Source: Candidatus Daviesbacteria bacterium (GTDB taxonomy: Bacteria; Patescibacteria; Microgenomatia; Daviesbacterales; UBA10151). From it: a stretch of 64,000 nt of DNA. The translations under genes and the position numbers were made by a program. This document shows positions 7,755 through 16,418 of the stretch, one piece after another (positions within the stretch are counted from its first letter, which is position 1; each line of letters begins with the position of its first letter). The notes beneath the pieces were generated by a model, which made no database searches, was not told the DNA's origin, and was given only the letters and a program-made list of their open reading frames with translations. The stretch covers positions 558,001 through 622,000 of the forward strand of contig JAQTZF010000001.1 in NCBI GenBank assembly GCA_028687915.1, read 5' to 3'.

Positions 7755-8978
7755 ATGTTGAAAACTTTAAAAAAGCATATTCCACTTTCTGTGATCAATT
7801 ATGGTAAGCATTTGCCAGAGGCAGTGTTGGCAAATGTCCAAAATGGTTTTCCTGGAAAAAAACTTAAAGTAATTGGGGTGACAGGAACTGATGGAAAAAC
7901 AACAACTGTAAATATGATTTATCGGATTCTACAAGCAGCTGGGAAAAAAGTTTCAATGATTTCTACCATTAATGCTGAAATTGGAGGTAAAAGTTATGAT
8001 ACTGGCTTACATGTTACCAGCCCTAAAACTTCTGACTTGCAGGCATTTATGAAAAAATCTGTTGAGAATGGAGACGAACTAATGGTGCTTGAAGTTTCAT
8101 CTCATGCTATTTCTCAATTCAGAGTCTGGGGAGTAAATTTTGAAATTGGTGTAATTACAAATATTACACCTGATCATTTGGATTATCATGGCAGTTTTGA
8201 AAATTATGTGAAGGCTAAAGGCAGCTTATTGTCTAATGTAAAATATGCGGTTTTAAATAAGGATGATAAACAATTTGATCTTCTAAAAAAAATGACAACT
8301 GGCAAAGTGCTTACTTTCAGTAAGAATAATGATGCGGATATTAATTATAGAAATCTACAGTTAAAATTAAAAGTTCCCGGAGAGTATAATCAATTAAATG
8401 CAGAGGCAGCTTTTTTAGTTGGGCAGGCTTTAGGAATTGAGAAAAAAGTTATTGTGGATGCCTTAAACAATTTTACAGGGCTAACAGGGAGGATGGAATC
8501 CATAGATAATAATTTAGGAATATCAGTATTCGTGGATTTTGCAACCACTTCAAATGCTTATGAAAATATTTTAGAAGACTTAAAAGCAAAAACAAAAGGT
8601 AAATTAATAATTTTATTTGGTTCTGCTGCGGAGAGGGATTCTTCCAAGAGGTCTAAAATTGGGGAAATTGCTGCCAGGTTTGCAGATATTACAATATTAA
8701 CTGATGATGATCCCAGATTTGAGGATAGAAATAAAATTATGGAGGAGATTGCAGTAGGTTATTATAAAGTTAGAGGTAAGGATGATTCTCATCTATATAA
8801 ACAATTGGGTCGCAAAGAAGCAATAGAATTGGCTTTTAAGCTTGCAAAAAAAGGTGATGTTATTGCACTAATAGGCAAAGGCCATGAAAAAAGTATGGCT
8901 ATAGAAGGTAAAGAATTACCATGGTCTGATCAGGAAGCAGCTCTTTCCATAATTAAAAAACTTCAGTCTAAGTCCTAA
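7755..8978 (+). CDS. murE: UDP-MurNAc tripeptide synthetase MurE, short form
   Basis: This 407-residue Mur ligase adds the third amino acid to the UDP-MurNAc dipeptide using ATP. The ATP-binding loop GVTGTDGKTTT is at about residues 41-51, and the C-terminal domain contains DDDPRFED, close to the DNPR motif that binds meso-diaminopimelate in MurE. The protein is about 80 residues shorter than usual and lacks most of the N-terminal uridine-binding domain. The start at 7755 lies 6 nt after the last TATAAT of the 44-bp repeats, so it is probably leaderless. The diamino acid specificity is inference. Confidence 0.88.
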   Translation: MLKTLKKHIPLSVINYGKHLPEAVLANVQNGFPGKKLKVIGVTGTDGKTTTVNMIYRILQAAGKKVSMISTINAEIGGKSYDTGLHVTSPKTSDLQAFMKKSVENGDELMVLEVSSHAISQFRVWGVNFEIGVITNITPDHLDYHGSFENYVKAKGSLLSNVKYAVLNKDDKQFDLLKKMTTGKVLTFSKNNDADINYRNLQLKLKVPGEYNQLNAEAAFLVGQALGIEKKVIVDALNNFTGLTGRMESIDNNLGISVFVDFATTSNAYENILEDLKAKTKGKLIILFGSAAERDSSKRSKIGEIAARFADITILTDDDPRFEDRNKIMEEIAVGYYKVRGKDDSHLYKQLGRKEAIELAFKLAKKGDVIALIGKGHEKSMAIEGKELPWSDQEAALSIIKKLQSKS

Positions 8979-8986
8979 GCCATACC

Positions 8987-9574
8987 ATGCAAAATAAAAT
9001 TAATTTAATTATTAGTCAGTTAGGTGAGCTAAGGGTAAAAAAAGATATTGATTTAAGGGATTATGTTCAGTTTAACAATGATAAAAAGGCTAGCGCTATC
9101 TTTATAGCTACCTCTGTTTCAGAACTTTCTAAGGCTGTTTCTTTGTGTAAAGAATTACATGTTCCATACATTGTGATTGGGTCAGGCAGTAAGGTTGTAT
9201 TTAAAGATCCTATGTTTTTAGGCTTGGTTATTAAAAATCGTAGCCAAAATCTAAAGATTTTTGGAATTAAAGGACAGGTTTCAAGGGCTGGAATTGGAAT
9301 AAGAGAAGCTTTTATTGAGGCTGATTCAGGTGTTATTTTATCTGATTTATTTATGTTTTCAGATAAACAGGGGCTAAAGGGCTTTGATGATTTAAAGACC
9401 TCAAAAGGAACTGTTGGAGGTTCAGTTTTCAGTAATCTAAGTTTAATTGAAAAACTTACTCAAATTATTGTATTAGATAGCCAGGGGTCAGAGAAGATTA
9501 GAGATAGTAGTGACTTATCTAATCAGGATGTTATTTTAAGAGCAATTTTTCATTTAAAAGCTAAGGAAGTTTAA
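8987..9574 (+). CDS. MurB-like FAD-binding protein, truncated
   Basis: The 195-residue product resembles the FAD-binding half of UDP-N-acetylenolpyruvoylglucosamine reductase: YIVIGSGSKVVF matches the GGGSNLL region and GLKGFDDLKTSKGTVGGSV matches the conserved GxxGIPGTVGG region. MurB is normally about 300 residues; the C-terminal substrate-binding domain with the catalytic serine and glutamate is absent, and several glycines are replaced. It sits 8 bp after murE, in the place of murB. It may be a decayed or repurposed enzyme, or work with an unlinked partner. The fold call is fairly sure, the activity doubtful. Confidence 0.65.
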   Translation: MQNKINLIISQLGELRVKKDIDLRDYVQFNNDKKASAIFIATSVSELSKAVSLCKELHVPYIVIGSGSKVVFKDPMFLGLVIKNRSQNLKIFGIKGQVSRAGIGIREAFIEADSGVILSDLFMFSDKQGLKGFDDLKTSKGTVGGSVFSNLSLIEKLTQIIVLDSQGSEKIRDSSDLSNQDVILRAIFHLKAKEV

Positions 9575-9592
9575 AATTAGAATTATTTAAAG

Positions 9593-9598
9593 TATAAT
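9593..9598 (+). promoter_or_regulatory. -10 box of murF
   Basis: A perfect TATAAT ends 11 nt before the murF ATG at 9610. It suggests an internal promoter in the cluster with a leader of about 5 nt. Confidence 0.5.
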
Positions 9599-9609
9599 TC
9601 TATGCGTGT

Positions 9610-10797
9610 ATGGAGATTCAAAACCATCCAATTTGGAATAATATAAAGTCCTACAAAAAACCTGCTCACATGGCCAGGTTTTTTGTATCAAGGCATTTTG
9701 CTAATCTTTTCCCAAGATCTACCTTTGTGGGTATTACAGGTTCTGTTAGTAAAACCAGTACAACTATGAGTTGCTTAAGTGTGCTTTCAGAAAAATTTCC
9801 TACTATTGCTACAGATATAAATTTAGATTCAATATTAAATATTCCAATAACAATCTTAAAAATAAAGCCAAAAACTAAAAAAGTGATTTTAGAAATGGGA
9901 GTGGAGTATCCAGGAGAGATGGACTTTTATTTGTCCTTAGTGAAGCCTGCTACTGCTATTATTACAAAAATTTCTTATGCTCATAGTGAATTTTTAGGAA
10001 ATATAGAAGGAATCTATAATGAAAAAGCACCGCTTGTGAGACAACTTCCAAAAAATGGATTTGCAATTTTAAATTATGATGATTCTTATTGCCGGAAACT
10101 TGCAAAAGAAACTGAGGCGCAGGTAATCTTTTTTGGGATGGATTCCGATAAATGTGATATTTGGTCTTCAAATATCAGACTTGAGGATGGATTTACAAGA
10201 TTTGAATTGAATTATGGGGTAGAAAGAGTAGAGGTAGCTTTTAAATATTTAGGAAGGCATATGGTTTATCCAGCTTTGGCTGCAGCTGCCTTAGGGCTTA
10301 GTTGTGATATGAGTCTTTTGCAAATTAAAAAGGGTCTGGAAAAAGTTAAATCAGTTCCACATAGATTACAGTTGATGGAAGGAATAAATGGATTTAACGT
10401 GATTGATGATACACACAATTCATCTCCTGCAGCTGTTGAAGAATCATTAAATGTATTAAATGAGTTACCTGCCAAAAAGAGAATAGCAGTTTTAGGGGAA
10501 ATGAAAGAATTAGGCAAATATTCAGAAGCTCTTCACCGTGGTATTGCTCAAAAGATTTATAAGGATCGAGTTGATTTAGTTTTACTTGGTTCAGGAGATG
10601 CGCTATTTATTATTGATGAATTAATAAAGTTAGGCTTTCCAAGTGAACGGGTTGAGGCTAACTTATCTAATACACAATTAGTTAATAAGATAATAAGATA
10701 TGCAGGTAAAGGAGATATTGTATTGGTAAAAGGCTCACATGCTGTTAAGCTAAGTGAAGTTGTTCAAAGAATAACTAAACAAAGTAAACATAAATAA
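9610..10797 (+). CDS. murF: MurF-type Mur ligase
   Basis: The 395-residue protein matches UDP-MurNAc-tripeptide:D-Ala-D-Ala ligase, which completes the pentapeptide precursor in the cytoplasm. The C-terminal domain shows the MurF pattern VIDDTHNSSPAAVEESLNVL and AVLGEMKELG. The ATP loop reads GITGSVSKTST, with serine in place of the usual glycine before lysine. It is about 50 residues shorter than typical and lacks much of the N-terminal substrate domain, as murE does. An ATG at 9603 is out of frame. The last base overlaps the mraY start. Confidence 0.85.
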   Translation: MEIQNHPIWNNIKSYKKPAHMARFFVSRHFANLFPRSTFVGITGSVSKTSTTMSCLSVLSEKFPTIATDINLDSILNIPITILKIKPKTKKVILEMGVEYPGEMDFYLSLVKPATAIITKISYAHSEFLGNIEGIYNEKAPLVRQLPKNGFAILNYDDSYCRKLAKETEAQVIFFGMDSDKCDIWSSNIRLEDGFTRFELNYGVERVEVAFKYLGRHMVYPALAAAALGLSCDMSLLQIKKGLEKVKSVPHRLQLMEGINGFNVIDDTHNSSPAAVEESLNVLNELPAKKRIAVLGEMKELGKYSEALHRGIAQKIYKDRVDLVLLGSGDALFIIDELIKLGFPSERVEANLSNTQLVNKIIRYAGKGDIVLVKGSHAVKLSEVVQRITKQSKHK

Positions 10798-11810
10798 TGA
10801 CTGAATTACTTGGATTAATTATTATTTCATTTTTTACCACCAGTCTTTTCTTGTTGCCATTTATTGATCTTCTTTATTATTTTAGATCTAAAAAAATTGC
10901 CTCTTCCCAAACATCAGTGAGTAAGAAATCAAACACGCCAATCCATGATCAATTAATGAAAAAAGACTTTGATACACCTGTTGGAGGAGGACTCTTAGTT
11001 ATACCTATAGTACTTATCTTAAATATATTAGTTTTCTATTATTCCCATTTAAGGATTAATTGGGAAGTAATTGTCATATTCTTTACTATGATTACATTTG
11101 GGCTATTAGGATTAGCAGATGACTTAAGACACATCTATTCAAATACATTAGGAAAGTTTAAAGGCTTATCAACTGGGACAATTCTTCTCTTTCAGGTTGT
11201 TTTTGCAATTTCAGTTGCTTTAATACTATTTTTTAAAGTAGGTTTGAATAATATTTATATTCCTGTTTTTGGTAACATAATATTAGGCTGGTGGTATATT
11301 CCGTTAGCAGTTTTTGCAATTGTAGCTTTTACCAATGCATATAATATTTCTGATGGATTAGATGGTTTATCAACAGGTCTTCTGACTATTTGTTTGTTTG
11401 CCTTTTTGGCTTTAGTAAATTCAGTATTTGATCAAAATTTATCTGTTTTTGTTGGGATATGGATTGGGGCATTAATAGCATATTTGTATTTTAATGTCTT
11501 TCCGGCACGTATTTATTTAGGAGATGCGGGAGCTTTTAGTTTTGGTGCAACACTGGCAGTAGTAGGACTTTTAACAGGGAAGATATTAGCCTTGGCTGTA
11601 ATTGGAGGTATTTATGTAATGATTATTCTTTCATCTTTATTGCAAATACTTTCTAAAAAGTTTCTTAAAAGAAAAATTATTCCTGTTGCACCTATTCATA
11701 TGTATTTTAAATATATTGGTTGGGAGGAACCAAAAATTGTTATGAGGTTCTGGTTAGCTGGATCAGTATTTGCTATTTTTGGTTTATGGTTAGCATTACT
11801 CTCACGGTAA
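10797..11810 (+). CDS. mraY: phospho-N-acetylmuramoyl-pentapeptide transferase MraY
   Basis: This 337-residue integral membrane protein has about ten hydrophobic segments. It transfers phospho-MurNAc-pentapeptide to undecaprenyl phosphate to make lipid I. The diagnostic motifs are DTPVGGG near residue 60, ADDLRHIY with paired aspartates, NAYNISDGLDGL and the histidine-rich PVAPIHMYF loop near the C-terminus. It overlaps murF by one base and precedes ftsW, the expected dcw order. Confidence 0.95.
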   Translation: MTELLGLIIISFFTTSLFLLPFIDLLYYFRSKKIASSQTSVSKKSNTPIHDQLMKKDFDTPVGGGLLVIPIVLILNILVFYYSHLRINWEVIVIFFTMITFGLLGLADDLRHIYSNTLGKFKGLSTGTILLFQVVFAISVALILFFKVGLNNIYIPVFGNIILGWWYIPLAVFAIVAFTNAYNISDGLDGLSTGLLTICLFAFLALVNSVFDQNLSVFVGIWIGALIAYLYFNVFPARIYLGDAGAFSFGATLAVVGLLTGKILALAVIGGIYVMIILSSLLQILSKKFLKRKIIPVAPIHMYFKYIGWEEPKIVMRFWLAGSVFAIFGLWLALLSR

Positions 11811-11830
11811 CACTATTCTAAGGTTTAAAC

Positions 11831-11839
11831 TGATACAAT
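11831..11839 (+). promoter_or_regulatory. extended -10 promoter of ftsW
   Basis: TGATACAAT forms an extended -10 whose last base is 6 nt before the ftsW ATG at 11846. The transcript would start at the A of the start codon. Confidence 0.5.
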
Positions 11840-11845
11840 TAATTA

Positions 11846-12946
11846 ATGAGGCATTTACACTCTATACCGCAAAAAAGAAAAATAGATATTATTTTGCTTA
11901 TTACAGCAATCTTATTGGTTCTTTTGGGTTTATTAGCAGTTTTTGATGCTTCTCAGTTTCAGGCTTTTCAGGAATTTGGAGATAAAATGTATTTTATACG
12001 TCAGCAACTAATTTCTGCGGCTCTTGGTTTTATTCTATTAGTATTTTTTATTTTTTTTGATTATCATCGTTTAGAGAAAATTGCTCTGCCTTTTTTATTG
12101 GTCTCAATTTTATTATTAATTCTAGTATTTGTTCCTGGATTTGGTGTGCTTGCAGGAGGTGCTCATCGTTGGCTTAAATTTGCTGGATTTACTATTCAGC
12201 CAGCTGAAATAATAAAGTTATCAACTATCATTTATTTTGCTTCTGTATTTCAAAATAAAGTACAGACTAAAACATTCGTTGTGATTTTGGGCATAGTTGC
12301 AGTAATTGTGGGTGTTTTTCAAAAGGATTTGGGTTCAGCAATAGTATATAGCCTGGTTGCTTTTTCTGTATATTTTATTGCAGGAGCTCCTACTTCTCAT
12401 TTTTTAGGTTTACTATTTACCGGGATCTTTGGAGCAGTTTTTTTTATTGCAACTGCACCATATAGAATTCAAAGAGTTTTAGCTTTTTTAGATCCATTTG
12501 CTGATACCCAGGGTTTCACTTATCATATATCTCAGGTATTAATTGCAATTGGTTCCGGAGGAATTTTTGGTTTAGGTATAGGTCAATCCAGACAAAAGTT
12601 TTCTTATATTCCTGAAGTTACGACTGATTCGATATTCTCAATTATTGGAGAGGAGTTTGGTTTTATTGGATGTTTATTATTACTTACAGTTATTTGTTTT
12701 CTCATTTATAGATCATTTAAAATTGCTGAAAATGCACCTGATAAATTTGGAAGACTTCTTGCTATTGGGTTAGTTGTTTGGCTGGGTTCTCAGGCTATTG
12801 TGAACTTAGCTGCAATGGTTTCCCTCTTGCCACTTACAGGGGTACCACTGCCTTTTATTTCATATGGTGGATCAGCTCTTATTGCAAATCTTGTTACAGT
12901 TGGTATATTACTTAATATATCCAGGCAAGGACATATTTCCAGATGA
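11846..12946 (+). CDS. ftsW: SEDS peptidoglycan glycosyltransferase FtsW
   Basis: The 366-residue protein has about ten membrane segments and the SEDS signature GVPLPFISYGGSALIANLVTVGIL near the C-terminus. FtsW polymerises lipid II into glycan strands at the septum together with FtsI. The position between mraY and murG supports FtsW rather than RodA; a second SEDS protein is encoded at 21090. The stop overlaps the murG start by 4 bases (ATGA). The start is chosen because the -10 box immediately precedes it. Confidence 0.9.
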   Translation: MRHLHSIPQKRKIDIILLITAILLVLLGLLAVFDASQFQAFQEFGDKMYFIRQQLISAALGFILLVFFIFFDYHRLEKIALPFLLVSILLLILVFVPGFGVLAGGAHRWLKFAGFTIQPAEIIKLSTIIYFASVFQNKVQTKTFVVILGIVAVIVGVFQKDLGSAIVYSLVAFSVYFIAGAPTSHFLGLLFTGIFGAVFFIATAPYRIQRVLAFLDPFADTQGFTYHISQVLIAIGSGGIFGLGIGQSRQKFSYIPEVTTDSIFSIIGEEFGFIGCLLLLTVICFLIYRSFKIAENAPDKFGRLLAIGLVVWLGSQAIVNLAAMVSLLPLTGVPLPFISYGGSALIANLVTVGILLNISRQGHISR

Positions 12947-14076
12947 AGATTTTAATTACAGGAACACATTTAACACCATCTTTAGCAGTAATTAATGAGT
13001 TGCAAAAAGTTCAGGGAGTAGAAATAGTTTATATTGGTCGTTCTACTACAATGGAAGGTGATAATACTAAATCTGTAGAATCACAGGTTTTAAAAGAATT
13101 AGGTGTGAATTTTTTGCCTATAATATCCGGAAGATTGCAAAGAACTTTTACATTTAATATTATCCCTTCTTTGCTAAAGATTCCTTTGGGTATAATCCAG
13201 TCTGCATTTTATTTATTTAAAGAAAAACCGGATGTTGTTTTATCAATGGGGGGATATATATCTGTTCCGGTAACAATTTGCGCCTGGTTTTATTCAATTC
13301 CAATTATTATTCATGAACAAACCCTTATTCCCGGACTTGCTAACACTATAAATAGTTGGTTTGCAGATAGGGTTGCAGTATCTTTTTCAGAAAATACTAT
13401 TTTTAATAGGAATAAAACTATATTAACAGGAAATCCATTACGTAAAGAAGTATTAGATCCCCAAAACACAAAAGACGAAGAGTTAAAAGAATTTATTAAT
13501 TTAGCCAAAAAAGATAAACAACCTCTAATTTTAATTACTGGTGGTAATCAGGGATCACATATTATTAACCAAACAATTTCAAAATCTCTTGAGGATTTAC
13601 TTAGTAAAGCTTATGTAATTCATCAAACTGGCGATTCAAAATACAAAGATTTTGAATCTTTAAATGAGCAAAGAAAATTACTTAAAAATCCGGAGAAGTA
13701 TTTAGTCAGAAAATGGATAAATGGGGGTGATTGGGGAATTGTACTTAAAAATACTAATTTAGCTATATCCCGTGCAGGGATAAATACTTTGTTGGAACTT
13801 GCATATTTCTCCATACCCACAATCGTAATTCCATTACTATCTACACATAATAAAGAGCAGTGCTTTAATGCGGAATTTTTTAAAAAATCTGGTCTGGTAA
13901 AAATAATATTTCAAAATGACCTTAACCCAGAAATATTAAATAAAAATATTGAAGAGTCATTAAATAACTTAAGCTTACTTAAACAAAAAGCTCAGCCTTC
14001 TAAGCAGCTGGTTATTCCTGATGCTGCAAGTAGACTGGCATTAGAAGTAATTATTTTAGCCAAGAAACCTCGATGA
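12943..14076 (+). CDS. murG: UDP-GlcNAc transferase MurG
   Basis: The 377-residue peripheral membrane enzyme adds GlcNAc to lipid I to make lipid II. It has the two-Rossmann glycosyltransferase architecture of the GT28 family: GTHLTPSLAVINEL at the N-terminus, MGGYISVPVTICAW and IIHEQTLIPGLAN in the first half, and TGGNQGSHIIN and ISRAGINTLLELAYFSIPTIVIPL in the second. It overlaps ftsW by ATGA and ftsQ by ATGA, indicating translational coupling. Confidence 0.93.
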   Translation: MKILITGTHLTPSLAVINELQKVQGVEIVYIGRSTTMEGDNTKSVESQVLKELGVNFLPIISGRLQRTFTFNIIPSLLKIPLGIIQSAFYLFKEKPDVVLSMGGYISVPVTICAWFYSIPIIIHEQTLIPGLANTINSWFADRVAVSFSENTIFNRNKTILTGNPLRKEVLDPQNTKDEELKEFINLAKKDKQPLILITGGNQGSHIINQTISKSLEDLLSKAYVIHQTGDSKYKDFESLNEQRKLLKNPEKYLVRKWINGGDWGIVLKNTNLAISRAGINTLLELAYFSIPTIVIPLLSTHNKEQCFNAEFFKKSGLVKIIFQNDLNPEILNKNIEESLNNLSLLKQKAQPSKQLVIPDAASRLALEVIILAKKPR

Positions 14077-14858
14077 AAGTTAAAATTGTGTCTTTACTAG
14101 CCATCATTTTTTTTATAATTATCATATGGAGGTTAAACCTGCTATCTATTAGTACTGCTGAGGTAACAAATTTAGCAGGGTGTGTAAGCCTTGATCAGTT
14201 AAATAATGAAATAAATAGTATGGATAAAAACATGATTTTAGTTAATGTTAATAAGCTAAAAGATAAATTGACATCAAAATATATGTGTATTAAAGATGTA
14301 AATGTTTCATATAAATTCCCTAAAACTATTAAGGTAGATATTTACGGAAGGGATTTGCTTACCAAAGTTGTTTCTGCTGATTTTGGCTCTAATTTAGTGG
14401 ACATGGAATCATCAGCGTCATCACAAGCAGCTTTATTAGATTGGAATTTTCCCAGTGAGTCATCGGATGATGCTTTTGCTGTAGATGATAGTGGGTATGT
14501 TTTTATAAAAGTAAAATCAGATCATTTGATTCCTACCTTATTTTTAAATGAAGGTATAAATCTGGGGAAAAAGTTAGATCAAAAGACTTTTAATTCTGTT
14601 GGTCAAATTTTTTCAAAGATTTTGACATATGTTCCAATTTCTTATCAACCAAATTTTAAAGCAAAAGTTTATGGAACTACATTACTTGTTAATAGCTCTC
14701 CCAAGCTCGCATTTTCTTTGGAAAATGATATTTTGAGGCAACTCGCCTCTTTACAACTAATCTTGCAAAAAGCTAAAATAGATGAGAGAGCAGCTGAATT
14801 TATTGACTTAAGATTTGACAAGCCAGTAGTGCAATATCATACAAATTTGAGTAAATAA
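14073..14858 (+). CDS. ftsQ: FtsQ/DivIB-like division protein
   Basis: The 261-residue protein has one N-terminal membrane segment (about residues 4-21) and an outside domain. Residues 30-100 look like a POTRA domain (LNNEINSMDKNMILVNVNKL, then VSYKFPKTIKVDIYGRD), as in FtsQ, which joins FtsL and FtsB to regulate FtsWI. It overlaps murG by 4 bases and lies upstream of ftsA, the classic position. The assignment combines topology, POTRA pattern and synteny. Confidence 0.8.
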   Translation: MKVKIVSLLAIIFFIIIIWRLNLLSISTAEVTNLAGCVSLDQLNNEINSMDKNMILVNVNKLKDKLTSKYMCIKDVNVSYKFPKTIKVDIYGRDLLTKVVSADFGSNLVDMESSASSQAALLDWNFPSESSDDAFAVDDSGYVFIKVKSDHLIPTLFLNEGINLGKKLDQKTFNSVGQIFSKILTYVPISYQPNFKAKVYGTTLLVNSSPKLAFSLENDILRQLASLQLILQKAKIDERAAEFIDLRFDKPVVQYHTNLSK

Positions 14859-14878
14859 AGTGTTAGAAAATATGTTTT

Positions 14879-14983
14879 ATGGCAAAAGAGACGAGCAAGC
14901 TCTCTTTTGCAAAAAGAAAGTAAATTATGGCAAAAGATCAAAAAGTTGTCTTTTGCAAAAAGAAAGTAAATTATGGCAAAAGA
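14879..14983 (+). promoter_or_regulatory. ftsA leader with repeated start sites and mutually exclusive hairpins
   Basis: ATGGCAAAAGA, the start of ftsA, occurs three times: 14879, 14927 and 14973. The first two head short ORFs of 14 codons (14879-14923) and 19 codons (14927-14986, overlapping ftsA out of frame). Two TCTTTTGC elements (14903-14910 and 14949-14956) can pair with the GCAAAAGA before them or after them. The 14882-14891 and 14901-14910 stem is 10 bp and perfect. Pairing 14949-14956 with 14976-14983 would put the ftsA ribosome site and ATG in a loop. This looks like a translational switch; function is inference. Confidence 0.65.
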
Positions 14984-16271
14984 TAAAGTAATATGTGCAA
15001 TTGATGTAGGTTCCTCAAAAATCGCAACTTTGATTGCTTCCATGGGAGAAGATGAGAAGATAAATTTAATCGGAGTGTCTGCTGTGACTTCAAAAGGAGT
15101 TAAAAAAGGCCAAATTGTAGATATTGAAGAGGCTGTGTCAGCTATTACAGAAAGCATAGAGGCTTCAGAAAGAATGGGTGGGTACTCAGTTTCTTCTGTT
15201 TTTGTGTCCATTGGAGGTCCGCATATTGAAAGTATTAATTCGCACGCTGTGGTGGCAATAGCTAAGCCTGAAGGAGAGATTGAGGAGAATGATATTTTAC
15301 GAGTTAATGATGCAGCACGTGCAGTTCCTCTTCCAACTTCTAAGGAAATATTACATGTTATTCCAAGAACCTTTACAGTTGATGGACAAGAAGGGATTAG
15401 AGATCCTATTGGTATGACTGGAGTAAGGCTTGAAACAGACACACACATTATTACAGGAGCAACTACAGCTATGAAGAATTTAATTAAGTGTATGGAATTA
15501 GTTGGAGTAAATGTAGAAGAGTTGGTTTTTACAGGAATTGCTTCAGCTCATGCAGTGTTAACTGATACAGAAAAAGAATTAGGTGTAATTTTAGTAGATA
15601 TTGGAGGAGAAACTACAGATATTGTGATTTACGCAGATGGAGCGATTGCTTATTCTTCAGTTATTCCGGTTGGTGCAAGGCATATTACATCTGATTTAGC
15701 AGTTGGACTTAGAGTATCTTTAGAGTCAGCAGAGAAGATAAAGCTATATTTAGGTAAAGTTAATAAACAACCAACTATGCCGGAGGCAACTGAAAAAGAA
15801 GAAGAAAGACGAAGTTTGTCTAAACCGAAAGAAGAGCTGCTTGATGTTAGAAGCCTGGGAATTAATGAAGACATTCAAAAGATTTCTAAAAAAACTGTTG
15901 TTGATTCAATTATTAGACCAAGAGTAAGAGAAATCTTTGAATTAGTGGGTAAAGAGGTTAAAAAGAGTGGGTTTGGAGCTCAAACTCCATCAGGCTTAGT
16001 TGTTTGTGGAGGTGGATCATTAACAGTTGGGCTTTTGGATCAGGCAAAATATGTGCTTGGTTATCCAGCACGACTCGGTAAAGTTGAAGGGTTGTCCGGC
16101 ATGGTTGATGAAATAGATTCACCTGTTTTTGCAACTGCTGCAGGATTAATAATATACGGTGCAAGAAGTGATATGAATTCACAATTTAGCTTGCCAGTAC
16201 TTGCAAAAGGCTTACCAATTAAAGAAGTGGTACAAAGAGGCATTAACTTGATAAAATCATTCTTGCCCTGA
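14973..16271 (+). CDS. ftsA: cell division protein FtsA
   Basis: The 432-residue actin-like ATPase tethers FtsZ to the membrane and recruits the divisome. Phosphate-binding motifs are visible (CAIDVGSSKIATLIAS at the N-terminus, VDIGGETTDIVIY in the second domain, GLVVCGGGSLTVGLLD near the C-terminus), as is the inserted 1C domain (VSSVFVSIGGPHIES). The C-terminal amphipathic tail fits a membrane-targeting helix. The leader holds two partial copies of its own start region. ftsZ follows. Confidence 0.95.
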   Translation: MAKDKVICAIDVGSSKIATLIASMGEDEKINLIGVSAVTSKGVKKGQIVDIEEAVSAITESIEASERMGGYSVSSVFVSIGGPHIESINSHAVVAIAKPEGEIEENDILRVNDAARAVPLPTSKEILHVIPRTFTVDGQEGIRDPIGMTGVRLETDTHIITGATTAMKNLIKCMELVGVNVEELVFTGIASAHAVLTDTEKELGVILVDIGGETTDIVIYADGAIAYSSVIPVGARHITSDLAVGLRVSLESAEKIKLYLGKVNKQPTMPEATEKEEERRSLSKPKEELLDVRSLGINEDIQKISKKTVVDSIIRPRVREIFELVGKEVKKSGFGAQTPSGLVVCGGGSLTVGLLDQAKYVLGYPARLGKVEGLSGMVDEIDSPVFATAAGLIIYGARSDMNSQFSLPVLAKGLPIKEVVQRGINLIKSFLP

Positions 16272-16283
16272 TTTTAGCTGTTA

Positions 16284-16312
16284 TTGACGGTTAAGTATTT
16301 TACTGTTAGAAT
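16284..16312 (+). promoter_or_regulatory. ftsZ promoter
   Basis: TTGACG (16284-16289), a 17-bp spacer and TAGAAT (16307-16312) with an upstream TG form a strong consensus promoter. Transcription would start near 16319, giving ftsZ a leader of about 100 nt, unusually long for this window. Confidence 0.75.
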
Positions 16313-16333
16313 CTGCCCAAAGAGAGTAAATTC

Positions 16334-16414
16334 ATGCTAATAAACTTTTTTATGAAAAAAAGTTTGAAAGCACCGATTGAAAATATTATTTTCAATCTTA
16401 AATTTACAAGGTAA
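16334..16414 (+). promoter_or_regulatory. ftsZ leader with a 26-codon upstream ORF and two hairpins
   Basis: An ATG at 16334 in a context like that of ftsZ (MLI start, AGAGTAAATTC before it) opens a 26-codon frame ending with TAA at 16412-16414, four bases before the ftsZ ATG. The frame contains AACTTTTTT/AAAAAAGTT arms around 16344-16364 and a perfect 10-bp stem with a 3-nt loop at 16375-16397. The structure suggests attenuation or translational coupling of ftsZ. Translation of the leader peptide is not proven. Confidence 0.55.
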
Positions 16415-16418
16415 ATTT

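Noticed and set aside
16377..16418. Upstream TTG start for ftsZ
   Set aside because: It lies inside a perfect hairpin and adds residues unlike the FtsZ N-terminus; the ATG at 16419 has AAGGT in front of it.
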